Shown piece after piece: positions 51,176 through 59,435 of a DNA stretch of 64,000 bases. The stretch covers positions 124,001 to 188,000 of the forward strand of contig JACJWV010000007.1 in assembly GCA_020636915.1 (NCBI GenBank), given 5' to 3'. The notes below the pieces were generated by a model. It saw nothing but the letters and a program-made list of their open reading frames with translations. It ran no database searches and was not told where the DNA came from. This DNA is from Nocardioides sp. (lineage in GTDB: Bacteria > Actinomycetota > Actinomycetes > Propionibacteriales > Nocardioidaceae). The first letter of the stretch is position 1. Each line of letters starts with the position of its first letter. The position numbers and the translations under genes are program-made.

Positions 51176-52225
51176 TCACTGGGGCTCGGTCGGAACCGTG
51201 ATCTTCCCGTCGATGATCTGCTGCTTGTAGTCGTCGAGCTGGCTCTTGATGTCGTCGACCTGACCACCCGAGGTGGAGTAGCCCACGCCGTCGACCGCGA
51301 GGTCGTAGCGGGTGGTGCCGCTCGGCACGTCACCGGCGGCGACGTCCTTGAGGTAGTTGAAGACCGCGACGTTCACGTTCTTCAGCATGGAGGTCATGAT
51401 GACGTCCTTGACCGACGGGTCGGCCGTCTTGTACTGGTCGGAGTCGACACCGATCGCGAGGTTGCCGGACTCCTTGGCCGCCTCGAAGACGCCCGCACCG
51501 GAGCCACCGGCGGCGGCGTAGATGATGTCGGCGCCGTCGTCGTACATGCCCTGCGCGGTGGTCTTGCCCTTGGCCGGGTCGCCGAAGCCGGAGAAGTCCG
51601 GCGGCTGCGACAGGTACGCGGTGTCGACCTTGATGTCGGGGTTGACCGTCTGGGCGCCCGCGACGTAACCGGCCTCGAACTTCTGCAGCAGCGGCGTCTC
51701 GACGCCACCGATGTAGCCGATGTGATCGGTCTTGGTCTTCAGCGCGGCGGCCGCGCCGACCAGGAACGAGCCCTGCTCCTCGGCGAAGACCAGGTCCGCG
51801 ACGTTGTCGCGCTGGATCGACTCGTCGTCGATGATCGCGAAGTTGACGTCCGGGTACTCCTTGGAGACCTTGTCGACGGCCGACGCGTAGGCGAAGCCCA
51901 CTGCGATGATCGGGTTGTAGCCGGCGTCGGCGAAGGTGCGCAGCCGCTCCTCGCGCGCGTTCTCGGCCTCGCCGTCCTGGGCCTCGGACTCCTCGGCAGT
52001 GATGCCGAGCTCGGACTTGGCCTGGTCGAGGCCGGCGGCGGCGGAGTCGTTGAACGACTGGTCACCGCGACCACCCACGTCGTAGGCCATACCGACCTTG
52101 ATGTCGGACTGCGGAGCGGTGCTCCCGCCGTCCGACGCGCTGCTGCCGTCGCTGTCGCTGCCGCACGCGCCGAGGGCCAGGATGCCGGCCGCCAGCAGCG
52201 CTGCGAACTTCGTGGTGCGTCGCAA
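51176..52225 (-). CDS. BmpA-family nucleoside-binding lipoprotein
   Basis: 349 residues. Signal peptide with lipobox LGAC (about residue 21), then a Ser/Gly/Asp-rich spacer and the BmpA/PnrA fold: VGMAYDVGGRGDQSFNDSAA, IIAVGFAYASAV, FVFAEEQGSFLVGAAA-like (seen as LVFAEEQGSFLVGAAAAL), GYIGGVETPLLQKFEAGY, DIIYAAAGGSGAGVFEAA, and GVDSDQYKTA. It captures nucleosides outside the cell. The start is TTG 52225, supported by GGAGG ending 5 bases before it and a correct signal peptide. No other start gives a complete lipoprotein signal. First gene of the importer-cdd-P450-deoA operon. Confidence 0.93.
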   Translation of the reverse strand: MRRTTKFAALLAAGILALGACGSDSDGSSASDGGSTAPQSDIKVGMAYDVGGRGDQSFNDSAAAGLDQAKSELGITAEESEAQDGEAENAREERLRTFADAGYNPIIAVGFAYASAVDKVSKEYPDVNFAIIDDESIQRDNVADLVFAEEQGSFLVGAAAALKTKTDHIGYIGGVETPLLQKFEAGYVAGAQTVNPDIKVDTAYLSQPPDFSGFGDPAKGKTTAQGMYDDGADIIYAAAGGSGAGVFEAAKESGNLAIGVDSDQYKTADPSVKDVIMTSMLKNVNVAVFNYLKDVAAGDVPSGTTRYDLAVDGVGYSTSGGQVDDIKSQLDDYKQQIIDGKITVPTEPQ

Positions 52226-52322
52226 GACGCCTCCTTCGTGTTCTGAGGTCCCCTTGGTCAGGGTTACAAACAGGGCAACCCTAGGGCAGCGCCCAGTTGG
52301 GGGCAGCGGGTTGGCGAAGTTG

Positions 52323-53534
52323 TTATCGAGTCGATGCCGAGGCCGCTGCGGCGACGTGCGCGAGCACCTTCGCGCCGATCGCGACCGCCCGTTCGTCGAC
52401 CCGGAGATTGCCCTGGTGGAGGTCGTAGGTGGGGCCACCCGGGGTGCGCGTGCCGAGCCGGCCCATCGCGCCCGCGACCCGGTCGAGGTACCAGCCGAAG
52501 TCCTCCCCGCCCAGGCTCTGCTGGGTGGGGACGTGCCCGGCGACGCCGAGCACCTCCTCGACCGCGTGCGCGAGCGCGACGATGGACTCGACGTCGTTGA
52601 CCACCGGTGGGACGCCGCGTTGGTAGTCGACCTGGGCGTGCACGCCGTACGGCGCCACGATCTGCTCGACCAGCACCGGCACGAGCTTCTCGGCCTCGGA
52701 CCAGGCGACGGCGTCGAGCATCCGGACGGTGCCCCCGATCCGGCCGGTCGCGGGGATGACGTTGTGGGCCGAGCCGGACTGGACGATGCCCCACACGACG
52801 CTGACGCCCGCCCGCGGGTCGAGCCGGCGCGAGAGGATCGCCGGCAGCTCGGTGACGACCTTGGCGAGCGCGTAGGTGAGGTCCTCGGTCAGGTGTGGCC
52901 GCGACGTGTGGCCGCCGGAACCGCTGAGCTGCACCTCGAGGTGGTCCGCCGCACCGGTGATCGGCCCCTCGCGAAGGCCGACGCGCCCCACGTCCAGGCT
53001 CGGGTCGCAGTGCAGACCGAAGATGCGGTCGACCCCGGTGAGGGCACCCCCCTCGATCAGCGAGAGCGCACCGCCCGGCATCACCTCCTCGGCGGGCTGG
53101 AACAGCAGCCGCACCCGGCCTCGCAGGAGGGCGCGCTCGTGGGCCTTCCCGAGCGCGATCGCCGCGCCGACCAGGGACGCGGTGTGCACGTCGTGGCCGC
53201 AGGCGTGGGTCACCCCGTCGACGGAGCTGGCCCACGGGTCGTCGGTCAGGTCCGGGACCGGGAGCGCGTCGAGGTCGGCGCGCAGGGCCACGACCGGGCC
53301 CTCGTCGCCGATCTCGGCGACCAGACCGGCGCGGGGCAGCTCCGTCACCCGCCACCCGGCGCGCTCGACCCGCGCCGCGACCAGCGCGGTCGTGCGGATC
53401 TCGCGCCAGGACAGCTCGGGGTGGGCGTGCAGGTCTCGGCGCAGGGCGATCAGCTCGCCCTCGTGCTCGTCCACGGCAGCGTCGAGGAACGCCCCGACGA
53501 TCGTCGGGGGTGGCGGGGGCTCGACCTCGGGCAT
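52323..53534 (-). CDS. Amidohydrolase, peptidase M20 family (AmiB1-like)
   Basis: 403 residues. LHAHPELSWREIRTT, VALRADLDALPV, THACGHDVHTASLVG (metal-binding), FQPAEEVMPGGA (catalytic Glu and metal ligand), GLHCDPSLDVG and SLGGEDFGWYL identify a M20D aminoacylase/amidohydrolase with catalytic and dimerisation domains. It hydrolyses N-acyl amino acids or related amides. M. tuberculosis has similar amidohydrolases (amiA1/amiB1) beside deoD and pmmB, so it belongs to the conserved neighbourhood though not to nucleoside breakdown. It ends 97 bp before the bmpA-like start. Confidence 0.92.
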   Translation of the reverse strand: MPEVEPPPPPTIVGAFLDAAVDEHEGELIALRRDLHAHPELSWREIRTTALVAARVERAGWRVTELPRAGLVAEIGDEGPVVALRADLDALPVPDLTDDPWASSVDGVTHACGHDVHTASLVGAAIALGKAHERALLRGRVRLLFQPAEEVMPGGALSLIEGGALTGVDRIFGLHCDPSLDVGRVGLREGPITGAADHLEVQLSGSGGHTSRPHLTEDLTYALAKVVTELPAILSRRLDPRAGVSVVWGIVQSGSAHNVIPATGRIGGTVRMLDAVAWSEAEKLVPVLVEQIVAPYGVHAQVDYQRGVPPVVNDVESIVALAHAVEEVLGVAGHVPTQQSLGGEDFGWYLDRVAGAMGRLGTRTPGGPTYDLHQGNLRVDERAVAIGAKVLAHVAAAASASTR

Positions 53535-53607
53535 CAGGTCGAGGTTAGTTCACCGTGCGTTCTCCGTGGGCGGGACCTCGTCCACCGGACGTGCCGGCTG
53601 CGGAACG

Positions 53608-53645
53608 GCCGCAGGCCCCGGGCGCGTGCACCCGGGGCCTGCGGC
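53608..53645 (-). terminator. Hairpin terminator after ScyD/ScyE-like gene
   Basis: GCCGCAGGCCCCGGG (53608-53622) and CCCGGGGCCTGCGGC (53631-53645) form a perfect 15-bp stem with an 8-base loop, starting 11 bases past the stop of the minus-strand gene ending at 53657. Confidence 0.85.
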
Positions 53646-53656
53646 GTGCCCGGGGG

Positions 53657-54739
53657 TCAGCCCCCGGTCGGGAACAGCAGGACCTTGCCCTGCGGGTCGT
53701 CCGGGCTGCCCGCCAGGTCGGCCGACGTCACGTAGACGCCGCCGAAGCCGACCTCGACGTCCGCCGCGAACGGGACCGCGGCCAGCTGGTCGACGGGGCC
53801 ACTGAGGGGCTGCTCGAGGACCACCCCGGGGAACAGCAACGAGATGTACGCCGTGCCGCTGGGGTCGATCGCGATCCCGGTCGGGCTCATCAGGCCGTTG
53901 GCGAGCCTGGTGACGGCGCCCGTGCCCGGGACGATCCGGTAGACCGCGCCGACGGGCATCTGCTCACCGAGCCCGCCGCCGAGCGTCGTGACGTACAGGT
54001 TGCCGTCGGGGCCGACCTCGACGTCGGTCGGCACCGGCTCCCCCTTGAACGTCTTGCCCTGGGTGCAGGCGGGGAGCCCCAGCTGCTTGCGCAGCTTCTT
54101 GGTCACCGGGACCTTGACCTGGGGCAGCAGCGCGACCGTGCTGACACCGGAGTCGGTGATCGCCAGGATGTCGTTGCCGGCGGCATCGGCGACGTAGGTC
54201 GTGCCACCCGCGGTCGTCGTCGCGTAGGGGTGCGAGTCCTTGATCCCCTTGTACGCGGCGACGAAGGGGCGGATCTCCTTCGGGATCGCCTTCGTGCAGG
54301 ACTTCGAGAGGCCACGGATGCCGTACGTGCGGCCGCCGTCGGGGTTGTAGGCCTTCTCGTAGGCCCAGGTGTTCGCGATCTCGTCCTGCGCCCAGCCCTC
54401 GCCGTCCGGGGTGTAGGTGTAGACCCGGGCATTCGGCGGCCCACCCTGGGCGGTGGCGGTGAAGGTGACGACGTCTCCCGTCACCGAGACACCGCCGATC
54501 TCACGCTGACCCTCGTCGGCGTAGATGACCGCGGGGTCGCCGCCCGGCGTGACCTCGGTCAGCAGGCTGGCGAAGTTCTGGGTCACGAAGACGGTGCCGT
54601 CGTCAGACACGGCCACCTTCAGCGGTGAGACGAGCCCGCCGGCGACGGTGTCGGGGTCGACCGCGTGCGCAGCGGGCGTGCCGACGGTGCTGACGAGCAA
54701 AGCGGCGACGGCCACTGGAATCAGGGTGAAGCGACGCAT
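53657..54739 (-). CDS. ScyD/ScyE family secreted protein (beta-propeller)
   Basis: 360 residues with a signal peptide (FTLIPVAVAALLVSTVGTPAAHA). Repeated NHL-like strands: VSPLKVAVSDDGTVFVTQNF, TDVEVGPDGNLYVTTLGGG, LANGLMSPTGIAIDPSGTAY, ADVEVGFGGVYVTSA. The ScyD/ScyE name comes from cyanobacterial scytonemin loci, but the family is widespread in actinobacterial secretomes with unknown role. Closely related to the next gene, with long shared stretches such as GKTFKGEPVPTDVE, so the pair arose by tandem duplication. Confidence 0.88.
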   Translation of the reverse strand: MRRFTLIPVAVAALLVSTVGTPAAHAVDPDTVAGGLVSPLKVAVSDDGTVFVTQNFASLLTEVTPGGDPAVIYADEGQREIGGVSVTGDVVTFTATAQGGPPNARVYTYTPDGEGWAQDEIANTWAYEKAYNPDGGRTYGIRGLSKSCTKAIPKEIRPFVAAYKGIKDSHPYATTTAGGTTYVADAAGNDILAITDSGVSTVALLPQVKVPVTKKLRKQLGLPACTQGKTFKGEPVPTDVEVGPDGNLYVTTLGGGLGEQMPVGAVYRIVPGTGAVTRLANGLMSPTGIAIDPSGTAYISLLFPGVVLEQPLSGPVDQLAAVPFAADVEVGFGGVYVTSADLAGSPDDPQGKVLLFPTGG

Positions 54740-54844
54740 CTACCCTCCCGGGGAGTGTGCGGCAGCGTCCCGAGCCGGCCGGGTGTGAGCGGTGGTGAGC
54801 ACAGTCTGGGGGCCGCCGGCACCGCGCCGGCGGGTGGTGCAGAC

Positions 54845-54906
54845 CAGCGCCGCGGACGTGACGTGGGCCCCGAGGGTGTGTCCCCCGGGGCCCACGTGCG
54901 GCGCTG
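54845..54906 (-). terminator. Two-part hairpin between the ScyD/ScyE-like paralogs
   Basis: Outer arms CAGCGCCGC (54845-54853) and GCGGCGCTG (54898-54906), inner arms ACGTGGGCCCCG (54861-54872) and CGGGGCCCACGT (54886-54897). It starts 13 bases after the stop of the upstream paralog, so the two paralogs probably have separate transcripts. Confidence 0.8.
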
Positions 54907-54918
54907 GTGTGGCGTCGG

Positions 54919-56004
54919 TCAGGGCGCGACCGTCGGCCAGCTGAGGACCTTGCCCGCCGGCGGCGAGGTGCCGTCGTTGGTCAGGTCGGTCTCGGTCGCG
55001 TAGACCGTGCCATCGGAGACCTCGACGTCACCGGGGAAGGGCACCTCGGCGAAGACCTCGGGGTCGCCGCCCAGCGGCTGCTTCATGATCAGTCCCGGGA
55101 ACAGCAGCGAGATGTACGCCGTACCGGTCGGCTCGATCGCGATGCCGACCGGGCTCATCAGGCCGCCCGCCATCTTGTGGACCGCGCCGGTGGTCGGCGC
55201 GACCTGGTAGACCGAGCCCACCGGCATGCTCTCCCCGAGCCCACCGCCGAGGGTGGTCACGTAGAGGTTGCCGTCAGGACCGAGCTCGACGTCGGTGGGC
55301 ACCGGCTCGCCCTTGAACGTCTTGCCCTCGGTGCACTTGGGCAGGCCGAAGGACTTGCGGAGCTTCTTGTCCACCTTGGCCTTGACCGGCGGCAGCGTGG
55401 CGACCGTGTGCACGCCCGCGGCGTCGACGGACCAGATCGCGTTCGCGGCCGCGTCGGCGACGTAGGTCGTCGCCCCGGCGACGTAGCTGGCGTAGGGGTG
55501 CGACTCCTTGATGCCCTTGTAGGCGACGATGCCCTGCCGGTGCTTCTTCGGGATGGACCTGACGCACTTCTTGCTCAGCCCGAGGATCCCGTAGGTCCTC
55601 GTGCCGTCGGGGTTGTGCTTGCGCTCGTAGTTCCACAGGTTGGCGACCTGGGTCGGCGTGCTGCTGCCGTCCGCCAGCGTCCAGAGGCGGGCGTCCTGCG
55701 GCCCGCCCTGGGCGGTGGTGGCGAAGGTGACCGTGGTGCCGCTGACGGAGACGGCACCGACCTCGCGGTGCGCCGCGTCGGCGTAGAGGTCGGTCTTGTC
55801 CTCGCCGGGCGCCTTCGCGGTCAACGTGCTCGCGAAGTTCTGCGAGACGTAGACCGTGCCGTCCGCGCCCACGGCCAGGCTGAGCGGACTGACGAGCCCG
55901 TCGACGACCGTGTCGGGATCGACCGCGTTCGCCGCGGGGGCGAGGGCCGTGGCGATGAGGGAGACCGCCCCCAGCGCCACGGGGATCAGGGTGAAACGAC
56001 GCAT
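54919..56004 (-). CDS. ScyD/ScyE family secreted protein (beta-propeller), paralog
   Basis: 361 residues, same signal peptide start MRRFTLIPVALGAVSLI, same strand repeats (VSPLSLAVGADGTVYVSQNF, TDVELGPDGNLYVTTLGGG, MAGGLMSPVGIAIEPTGTAY) and same length as the gene at 53657. Both genes begin with nearly the same leader codons. CGGAGGA lies 6 bases before ATG 56004. Secreted; no catalytic motif seen. Confidence 0.88.
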   Translation of the reverse strand: MRRFTLIPVALGAVSLIATALAPAANAVDPDTVVDGLVSPLSLAVGADGTVYVSQNFASTLTAKAPGEDKTDLYADAAHREVGAVSVSGTTVTFATTAQGGPQDARLWTLADGSSTPTQVANLWNYERKHNPDGTRTYGILGLSKKCVRSIPKKHRQGIVAYKGIKESHPYASYVAGATTYVADAAANAIWSVDAAGVHTVATLPPVKAKVDKKLRKSFGLPKCTEGKTFKGEPVPTDVELGPDGNLYVTTLGGGLGESMPVGSVYQVAPTTGAVHKMAGGLMSPVGIAIEPTGTAYISLLFPGLIMKQPLGGDPEVFAEVPFPGDVEVSDGTVYATETDLTNDGTSPPAGKVLSWPTVAP

Positions 56005-56065
56005 GTGTTCCTCCGAGAGAGTGGATGTGGTGGTGCCGGTCAGTCTGCGCTGACCGAGGTCCCGG

Positions 56066-58099
56066 TCACACGGGTTCGGTGTCCCGACTTGTCCCGACCT
56101 CGGTCCCGGACCCCTCTTCCACCCCTCCGGGCGAAGACTGGTCCAGACCACTGATCCACTCGCGCACCCGCGAGGTCGGCACGTGCAGTACCCGGGCGAC
56201 CATGTTGGGCGGGTAGCCCGCCTCCTGCACGGCGGCGATCGCGAACTCGCGTGCGGTCGTGAACTCCCGCTCGGCGAGCGGCACCACCGCGGCCGGCCGG
56301 GCCGGCTCGACGGGCCCGACGGGCCCGACCGGCTCGTCGGCCGATGTCCCGGACGGCTCGGGGACCGGCGTCGGCTCCACGACCGCCGCGACGGCGTACC
56401 CGTCGATGGCGGCCCGGCCGCGCGCGACCAGGGTCGCCTCGAAGATCCGCCGCAGCTCGCGCTGCTGGCGTCGGCGGCGCAGGACGAAGACCAGGCCGGC
56501 GATCGGCACCACGAGCACCGCGAGCAGGGGCATCGCCGCCGCGTGCCGTTCGGCCCACATCACGACCTCGGGTCGGTAGGTCCAGTCCCCGCCGGTGCCG
56601 CTCTCGGTGACCTGCGCCCCGTCGGAGCCGTGGACGGCGCTCGATCCGCGTCCGTCGATGGTGTTGCCGCTCACCGTGGCCTCGGCACCCGACCCGGTCA
56701 CCAGGACACCGTGACCGGTGCCGACGGTGATCTCGTTGTGGTCGACGGTCGCCTGCGAGCCGTCGACCTCGATGCCGGTCGCGAGTCCCTGCAGCGTGGA
56801 GTGGCTGACGCTCGCGTCCGTCACGTCCTGCTCCAGCACCACTGCGGTGCCGTCGCTCGAGGCCAGCGTCGAGTCGGCGACGCTCACGTCCTGGGCGGCG
56901 CCGCTGACGACCAGCGCCGAGCGGTCGGAGGTCGCGGTGAGGTGGTCGATCGTGAGGTGGTCGACGGACTTCACCCGGACCCCACCGGCGCTGTTGCCCC
57001 TCGTCCGGACGTGGTCGAGGCGCAGCCAGGCGTAGTTGTCGATCCCGTAGCCGGCCGAGTTGAGTCCGTCGGCCAGCGGGGAGCCGTTCACGTCGATCCC
57101 GTAGCCGTCCTCGGTGCCGGCCAGCCTCGCGTCGGTGAGCTCGACGTGGGACGACCCGTTCGAGACGCTGACCGCGTCCTCGCCGGCGCTCCGCACCGTG
57201 AGGTCGGTGAACCGCACGTCGCGGGACCGGTTGGTGACCTCGACCCCGTGCCGCTGCGGTCCGGTCACGCGCAGGTGGGCGGCCCGCACCCGCTCCGCGC
57301 CGGAGAGGTAGAGGCCCAGGTGCATGTTCTCGAGTCGGACGTCGTCGAGGTCGGCGGTCGCGGTCGTCTCGTCGCTCCCGGTCAGCGCCAGGCCGCCGGT
57401 GCGGCCGCTCCAGAAGCCGAGCTCGCGGAACCGTGCGTGGGCGACCCGCAGGGCGCCGTCCTTGACGCGCACGTAGGCACGGCCGTCGCTCGGCTCGTGG
57501 TCCGAGGTCCCGCTTCCCGAGTCCCAGGACGTGACGACCAGTGGGGCCTTCGCGGTCCCGGCGAGGGTGATGGACCCGCCCCAGGAGACCAGGCTGGTGA
57601 AGCGCTCGGACGTGCTGCGCAACCGCAGCGTGGTGCCGGGCGCGACGACCTCCAGCCGGGCGTCGCGCCGCACCACGACCGGCTCGGTCAGCTCGACCAC
57701 CGAGGCCGACGTACGGTGTGCGGCTGCGGCGTGCAGCAGGTCCGCGAGCGTGTACGGCGCCGGCCGGGCGTCGAGCACGAGCGTGCCGGTGTGCGCGGGG
57801 CGGCCGACCCCCTCGACGCGGGCGAGGCTGACCGCGCGCAGCCGGGCGTCCTCGTCGTCGAGCAGCCGCGTCTCACGTCCCGCGTGCGCGAGCGGGTCCG
57901 GCTCGGCCTCCTGCGCCTTCGCCGCCGCCTCCTGCTGCGACGGGGCGGCGTCCTGCTCCGGCTGGTCGTCGTGGCGGACCCACGCCACCGCGACCGCGCC
58001 GCCGACGAAGACCGCCACCGCGGCGACCCGCACCAGCCACCGCACCCACCGCGGGACGGTGTCCCCGCGCTCGGCGGCGGACGGTGTCGCGTCGTTCAC
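56066..58099 (-). CDS. Membrane-spanning beta-helix protein with cytoplasmic helix-turn-helix-like tail
   Basis: 677 residues. A first membrane helix (WLVRVAAVAVFVGGAVAVAW, about 20-40) is followed by about 480 outer residues. Of these, about 160-480 are right-handed beta-helix repeats (DDVRLENMHLGLYLSGAERV, RFTDLTVRSAGEDAVSVSNG, LTIDHLTATSDRSALVVSGA, VSVADSTLASSDGTAVVLEQ, ATVDHNEITVGTGHGVLVTG). A second membrane helix (MPLLAVLVVPIAGLVFVL) with RRRRQQR on its inner side follows. The inner tail ends in EFAIAAVQEAGYPPNMVARV, LHVPTSRVREWISGL, which reads like a transposase/Mor-type helix-turn-helix. GTG 58099 overlaps the GT2 stop (GTGA). Beta-helix proteins of AlgG/pectate-lyase type act on uronate polymers; here a sensing or co-polymerising role is also possible. 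Confidence 0.78.
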   Translation of the reverse strand: MNDATPSAAERGDTVPRWVRWLVRVAAVAVFVGGAVAVAWVRHDDQPEQDAAPSQQEAAAKAQEAEPDPLAHAGRETRLLDDEDARLRAVSLARVEGVGRPAHTGTLVLDARPAPYTLADLLHAAAAHRTSASVVELTEPVVVRRDARLEVVAPGTTLRLRSTSERFTSLVSWGGSITLAGTAKAPLVVTSWDSGSGTSDHEPSDGRAYVRVKDGALRVAHARFRELGFWSGRTGGLALTGSDETTATADLDDVRLENMHLGLYLSGAERVRAAHLRVTGPQRHGVEVTNRSRDVRFTDLTVRSAGEDAVSVSNGSSHVELTDARLAGTEDGYGIDVNGSPLADGLNSAGYGIDNYAWLRLDHVRTRGNSAGGVRVKSVDHLTIDHLTATSDRSALVVSGAAQDVSVADSTLASSDGTAVVLEQDVTDASVSHSTLQGLATGIEVDGSQATVDHNEITVGTGHGVLVTGSGAEATVSGNTIDGRGSSAVHGSDGAQVTESGTGGDWTYRPEVVMWAERHAAAMPLLAVLVVPIAGLVFVLRRRRQQRELRRIFEATLVARGRAAIDGYAVAAVVEPTPVPEPSGTSADEPVGPVGPVEPARPAAVVPLAEREFTTAREFAIAAVQEAGYPPNMVARVLHVPTSRVREWISGLDQSSPGGVEEGSGTEVGTSRDTEPV

Positions 58100-59322
58100 G
58101 CCGCGGGCGCCCGGGTGAGGCTGGCCTCCGACTGCCCCTCGCCGCCGATCGAGTCCGCGCTGCGCGTCAGCCAGCCCTGCTTGTTCATCGTGAAGAACGC
58201 GTAGGTCTTGATCGGCAGCGCGATGAACATGACCGCGAAGGCGACGACGGGGAGGATCCAGATGTCCTCGGGCCGCCGCCACAGGTGCGAGATGCCGCGG
58301 ATGCCACGACCGATGACGAGCCAGGCGACGGAGGCGGCGAACGCCAGCCACCCCGCCTGCGCGCTGAGCCCGACGTAGATCAGCGCCGACAGGGCGGTGA
58401 TCGGGGTGAGCAGGATCTGCATGATCGTGATCTGGGAGATCAGCGGGGTCTTGAAGATCCAGCCGTGGCGGATCGCGGTGAGGTAGCAGCGGTAGGAGTT
58501 GCGGCTCCAGCGCACGCGCTGCTTGGTGAAGGCCCGGAACGTGTCGGGGAACATCGAGAGCGCCCGGGCGCTGTCCTGGTGGGCCACCCGGTAGCCCTGC
58601 GAGAGCACCAGCCAGGTGAGCCGGCCGTCGTCCCCGGCGATGCACTCCCGGCCCCAGAAGATCTCGCGCTCGAGGTCGTCGATCCGGTCCTCGATCACCG
58701 AGTAGCGGTAGGCGCTGGTGCGCCCGGATGCGCAGATCACGCCGCCGAACCGGCCCATGGCCGGCGCGTAGTCGTAGTAGCGCAGGTCGATGATCCAGTC
58801 CGCGACCCGGCGCCAGAGGCTGGTCTTCGGCAGGTAGACGTTCTGGCGCGTGCTCACCGCGCCGACGGCGGGGTCGATGAAGGGCATCTGGATGTTGGCG
58901 TACATCCCCGGCTCCCACACGGTGTCGGAGTCGATGAGGATGCACAGCTCGGTGTCGACCAGCCGCATGCCGTAGCCCAGCGCCGACCGCTTGCCCCGGT
59001 GCTTGAACAGGTGGGCCTCGACGTTCGGGTGGCCCAGGGCGTCGATGCGCTCCTTGGCCTCGGTGTCGGCCACGTCGAGGACGATGATGACGCGCTGGGG
59101 GTGCTCGGCGATCCAGGTCCCGATGCAGCGGACCAGGACCTCGGGGTCCTCGTGGTACGACGGCACGACGATCGTGCAGGTCGTCCGGTAGTCGTTCTCG
59201 ACCGGCCGGGAGGTGGCCGACAGGATCTTGCGCACCAGCCAGAAGCTCCACGAGATGATGCCGATGATGCCGAACGGCAGGATGACGCCGAGCCCGGGCA
59301 TGCCGGTGGACAGCGCGTGCAC
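58096..59322 (-). CDS. Family 2 glycosyltransferase, processive synthase type
   Basis: 408 residues. N-terminal membrane helix (GVILPFGIIGIISWSFWLV), GT-A domain with TIVVPSYHEDPEVLVRCI, KHRGKRSALGYGMRL, LIDSDTVWEPG (DxD), GRECIAGDDGRLTWLVLSQG (catalytic Asp), and QRVRWSRNSYRC (QxxRW). Four or more membrane helices follow. All catalytic signatures of hyaluronan/cellulose/alginate-type synthases are present. Start GTG 59322. Its stop overlaps the beta-helix gene, and a beta-helix lipoprotein gene is divergent, so an exported, beta-helix-modified polymer is likely. Sugar identity unknown. Confidence 0.92.
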   Translation of the reverse strand: MHALSTGMPGLGVILPFGIIGIISWSFWLVRKILSATSRPVENDYRTTCTIVVPSYHEDPEVLVRCIGTWIAEHPQRVIIVLDVADTEAKERIDALGHPNVEAHLFKHRGKRSALGYGMRLVDTELCILIDSDTVWEPGMYANIQMPFIDPAVGAVSTRQNVYLPKTSLWRRVADWIIDLRYYDYAPAMGRFGGVICASGRTSAYRYSVIEDRIDDLEREIFWGRECIAGDDGRLTWLVLSQGYRVAHQDSARALSMFPDTFRAFTKQRVRWSRNSYRCYLTAIRHGWIFKTPLISQITIMQILLTPITALSALIYVGLSAQAGWLAFAASVAWLVIGRGIRGISHLWRRPEDIWILPVVAFAVMFIALPIKTYAFFTMNKQGWLTRSADSIGGEGQSEASLTRAPAA

Positions 59323-59435
59323 TCCGAGCTCCCTCCCGCCGCTCTCCCCGCGCCCAGGGTAGGGGCCCCGACGCGCCGCGGGCCGGATTTGGGACGTTCC
59401 GACGCCGGACCCGCGGGGCCTGTGAGACTGCCGCG

